NCBI GenBank assembly: GCA_028023455.1
Contig: JAQFVV010006306.1
Location: 3,935,001-3,999,000 of the forward strand
Length of the DNA: 64,000 nt
Reading direction: 5' to 3'
Origin: Epiperipatus broadwayi
Taxonomy: Eukaryota > Onychophora > Udeonychophora > Euonychophora > Peripatidae
Of the stretch, positions 60,669 to 64,000 are shown piece by piece; within the stretch, counting starts at the first letter, position 1, and the number at the start of each line of letters is the position of its first letter. The translations under genes and the position numbers were made by a program. Below the pieces are notes generated by a model. It was not told the origin of the DNA. It saw only the letters and a program-made list of their open reading frames with translations, and searched no databases.

Positions 60669-60771
60669 CACTTTCCATCGTTCCTTGACTACGTGTCCAG
60701 GCTGTAAAAGATCCTCATGATCTGTCATGGTGTAGTTATCTACCCCAGGCTTCAGCCCATTTTGAAAATTC
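60669..60771 (-). CDS. TTBK: Tau-tubulin kinase homologue, exon 2 with probable start codon
   Basis: A 103-nt exon, open throughout, lies between a polypyrimidine-ACAG acceptor and a GTG|GTCAGT donor. Its last part reads LLQPGHVVKERWKV, the segment that immediately precedes the Gly-rich loop in invertebrate TTBK proteins. An ATG at 60,728-60,726 would give MTDHEDLLQPG..., a short N-terminus like that of other family members. Codons upstream of it in the exon (NFQNGLKPGVDNYT) are open. If the exon at 63.5-63.8 kb is spliced on, an in-frame TAA precedes the exon junction, so I favour this ATG as the initiator. Intron 2 that follows is about 37.8 kb and splits the protein in phase 0 between Val and Ile-Lys-Lys-Ile. 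Confidence 0.9.
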
Positions 60772-63545
60772 CTGTCCAAAAAAAATTATATTATTTGTTT
60801 AAAATAAAAATTTATAAAAATGTAATGAGAGATTAAAAATATATACACAAACACACATTCTTTATAACTTCATAATGGTAGGACATCATTTTTTAAAAAA
60901 CGATATGGTTTCTTTTAAAATTTATATCAGTGCAAGCCTTTAAGATTTGAATAAGCTTGAAACAGATACAATGCAATAAATTGGGTTTTCAATGCTTAAA
61001 TCCTTTTACAGAATTTAAACCAACAATAATCTATTAAATAATATAAGGGGCAGATTAAATTTACAGTCCCTATTTTTAGCTGCCATGGCTGTACGAAATC
61101 AAAATATAGATTAAAAAACAACATCAACAACAAAAAACAATGCATTCAATTATCCTTTATTTTTAATTATCTATATGTTTACAATATATTTATTAAAGGA
61201 AAACATTAATAATCTGATAATATAACATAAATAATAAAGTATCAAATTAAAAAAAAATAAATTAAGACAACATGAAAAATATTACTTAAAATAAAAATCT
61301 ATTACAAGACAATAATAATAAAATAATATGTCAAAAGTAGGTAACCTGTTTGTTTTACATTTTTGTAGAAGTGTTAGATTAAAAAAGCTATATATTTTTT
61401 CCTAACACAAAAATAAAAAAAGCAATGTATGTACACAATCTATCATACATAAAATAAATAAATCTAAAATCTTCCAATATATGAAATATAAATTAGAAAT
61501 TCTAAACATTGTATGTATAATATATTTATAATAAAAATATCAAAAACTTATGTGAAATACTTATAATAAAACTGAAAATCTAACGTCTTGAAATTTTTAA
61601 AGATAAAAAGTATGAAATGTTCAACTACATCTTGCATTCGAAAGCAAACACATCAACTACAAAATATAAAACACTACAAACAAAAACAAAATTTACAATC
61701 CAAAAATCCAACCATTCAATTTTCTTTCCAAATAAAATTCAGTTATTGCAAATTCGTAACTAATTCAATCAAACTTTTCTTTTGAAAACTTTATTTTATT
61801 GAATTCATAACAAGTATTTTATTTGGATTACCACTGTTTAGACTATGTTTGAATGACTATTGTCAAGATACCTATAATATATATAAAATAAAAATGAAAT
61901 CAATAAAAATTCCACATCTTTGATTATTATTAATAATACTGATTAGTAAATAAAGTATATTTTTGAAATATACAAATATATATTTGTAAAAATAATATTA
62001 GTTAAAATCTTAATTAATTCTGTCTAGTATCATTTTATATAGTGTCAACCTGTCTAATAATTAAATAATGTTATTAATTAAATATTTTTGTTATTTAAGT
62101 AGACTATTAACACTTTATTCTTGATTTAACATTCCTTCTACATATCTGTGCTGTGATAGAATAATACTTTAAACATGCCTTTTTATACACTGAACAGAAA
62201 CAAATATTTTGACTAAATTCTATTATCTGGATTTAAGAAATCTAAAAGTATATGTATGAAATAGTTTAGTGGCCAAAATGCCACCTGATATACTTTCAGG
62301 AAATATACAGGCATATATGCTTCATTTATTTATATTAATACGATTGATATTCTTCCTAAAAATGCAATGATGATAAGATCTACATAACCCACTATTCACA
62401 ACACCAGGCCAAATCTTGTAGAAAATGACCTATTCCTGATGAAATGGTCATGCAATTAATATGCAGTCCAGACAATTTATATATATAGAAGTTCGACACA
62501 CTATTTAAATAAACACAAAAAAAATTATTTATAACTATATAATTGCCATCAATATATTTTCCCTTTCGTTTATAATACATATACATCGGCTATCAACTAT
62601 ATAGACCCAGGAATTCATTAAATACTATTAATACTTGAAAATATTCTTCATAATTTAATTACCTTTATGATTATAATTTAATCTAATAATTTTAATTGAA
62701 AGGTAATAATTTATTTAATAATCATTTCTCAACTATCTCTCAGCTCATGATTCACACACATGCCGAAAAAAATGCAAAGTGAATTATACTAACAATCATA
62801 TTTTCTATAAAATGTCCAAGGTTTATTTTAATTAATTTTAAAACATTCATCTTTTACTACATATGACAATATCAACGTAATTATATGATGAAGTACACTT
62901 GTCGTTAAGTAAAATCTTAGGACTTTAATACACCATAAATATAATTCTAGGCATAGCAGACCCTCATAAATATTTATTCAGCTATCTTTAGCTTCATAGC
63001 AGCATCATACATATATATCTAATATAAGGTTTTTATAGCAAATATACCATTATAATGATAATTCTAGGTTGTGGCCACTTTAGGTCTAAATCGCTTTTTA
63101 ATAATAATTCAAACTTCATTAATTGAGATAAATCCAATATTGAATTTAAAAAAAAACAAAATTGTGAACAAATCTTAACCATTTAAACTAGTGATTTCTA
63201 AGTTCTAATGAACATAAAGTCTAATTCACTATAATTCAAGCATAAAATGAGCTCAATCAAAATTAAAATAATTTTTAGTTTAATTTAAAAATTCCACCAA
63301 TTATAGTAGCACTCATTATTTCTAACACCCTCCACATTAAATATTTTTATAAATATGCACATTCCTTATATTTAAAATGCCTATTGTCTATTATTGGTTA
63401 CTTTTTCTAACTTACAGATTCACTGACAAGTTCAACAAAAAAAGAAAAACTTCTAAATCTTCAATGCTATAATTGCCACCAAGCAAACAAATATTGCCAC
63501 TGCAATAGTGGTGGATCTAAGTGAATATTAAAAGTTTATACTCAC
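60772..63545 (-). other. Candidate intron 1 of the TTBK gene
   Basis: It is bounded by the GTGAGT donor at 63,545 and the ACAG acceptor at 60,772. Contents are AT-rich with short chance frames. No transposon was recognised, in contrast to introns 2 and 3. Confidence 0.45.
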
Positions 63546-63775
63546 AGTACTTAAAAACACACTTCTAATTGGGCCTTTTCAGGTGTACACAAAAAATAAG
63601 ACCGGTGAGGTCTATAAACATTTTCCCTAGCCACCTATCTTTCACCTTCAGAAGCATGGGCTCCGGGTTACTTCCATCATTGCAGAAAAGTCTAGGGTCA
63701 CTTTTCCCTCAGCTTTTCTCAAAGGTTCTTATGACAGCACGTGATGAGTGGAGAAAAGCTGACGATGGTGCTCTT
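63546..63775 (-). other. TTBK: Probable non-coding first exon of the TTBK gene
   Basis: This block is clearly richer in G+C than its surroundings and ends on the minus strand at a strong donor (ACT|GTGAGTAT) 2.8 kb upstream of exon 2. A TATA-like TTTATATATTG lies just upstream at about 63,789-63,799. The reading frame that would join exon 2 carries TAA a few codons before the splice site, so the exon would be 5' UTR. The 5' limit is a guess, about 25-30 nt downstream of the TATA-like box. The plus-strand ORF over this block resembles no family I know. Exon status is inferred from composition, donor strength and position only. Confidence 0.45.
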
Positions 63776-63830
63776 TTGTTGAGCGCACAATATATAAACG
63801 GTTTCTTCCTTGCATGAATTCCTTGATAAA
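63776..63830 (-). promoter_or_regulatory. Candidate core promoter of the TTBK gene
   Basis: On the minus strand the AT-rich sequence TTTATATATTG is followed by a GC-richer transcript-like block (GCGCTCAACAAAAGAGC...). The position upstream of a donor-terminated exon suits a core promoter. Motifs further upstream (TAATTAGCTT, CATTCC) are too short to interpret. No experimental support is visible. Confidence 0.3.
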
Positions 63831-64000
63831 TTCCTATCATTCGAATGTAAAAGTAAATCCATTTGACTAATGCATTTTTACAATGACGATAAGGATCCAG
63901 CTTCTAATTATGACTGTTCGCATTCCACAGTAATTAGCTTCGAATATTTATTCCATTTGTCCTAAAATAATTTAATGGTTTGATTTTAACAATACACAGT

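Noticed and set aside
63569-63817. 82-codon plus-strand frame in the GC-richer block
   Set aside because: No recognisable domain, and the block is better explained as a minus-strand 5' UTR exon with a donor site.

Overview
AT-rich (roughly 70-75 % A+T), intron-scale DNA from an animal nuclear genome. There are no bacterial-style operons, and almost every open frame is a chance ORF or a transposon relic. The one host gene I can support is on the minus strand: a tau-tubulin kinase homologue (TTBK family, Drosophila Asator). A probable promoter and non-coding first exon lie at about 63,800-63,546. Exon 2, with the likely start codon, is at 60,771-60,669. Exon 3, encoding the Gly-rich loop and the catalytic lysine, is at 22,864-22,717. 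Intron 2 is about 37.8 kb. Intron 3 runs off the left edge and is at least 22.7 kb. The N-terminal wording around EDLLQPGHVVKERWKV fits invertebrate TTBK, and arthropod (possibly arachnid) is my best guess. The species is not determined.

Everything else is repeats inside those introns. The commonest is a palindromic 'foldback' retroposon, labelled FB here. At least 16 full, partial or chimeric copies are present. Several are flanked by exact 12-17 bp direct repeats, and one insertion has an empty-site counterpart less than 1 kb away. A second TATA-bearing retroposon family (R4; 48.5 kb and 50.9-51.6 kb) shows the same kind of target-site duplications and inverted dimers. A third group carries a hammerhead-like core, CTGANGAN-GACTG...CAGTC-GAAAC, usually as inverted pairs (47.5, 51.7-52.97 and 56.2-56.3 kb). 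Short tRNA-headed SINEs with a common tail sit at 6.96, 15.6 and 32.5 kb. A fourth dispersed repeat (family B) is at 26.4, 35.8, 38.0 and 55.5 kb.

Recognisable autonomous-element relics are a minus-strand RTE-like LINE (59.47-56.64 kb) with a second 3' fragment at 14.0 kb, a Penelope-like RT (20.6-19.9 kb, minus) with a possible GIY-YIG fragment on the opposite strand at 21.0 kb, an internally deleted mariner with both TIRs (17.15-17.63 kb), a Merlin/IS1595-like transposase scrap (53.2 kb) and a pogo/Tigger-like MITE (29.92-30.85 kb). Several other hairpin MITEs lie at 5.1, 22.5, 23.0, 24.4, 24.6, 37.7, 44.9 and 60.4 kb.

Region by region: 0-22.7 kb is intron 3, with FB copies, SINEs, mariner, PLE relics and two of three unexplained GC-richer double islands. 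22.7-60.7 kb is exon 3 and giant intron 2, packed with foldback and palindromic repeats, the third double island, R4 and hammerhead-like units, and the LINE. 60.7-64 kb is the 5' end of the kinase gene. The inverted repeats would make the primary transcript of this gene extremely rich in long hairpins.
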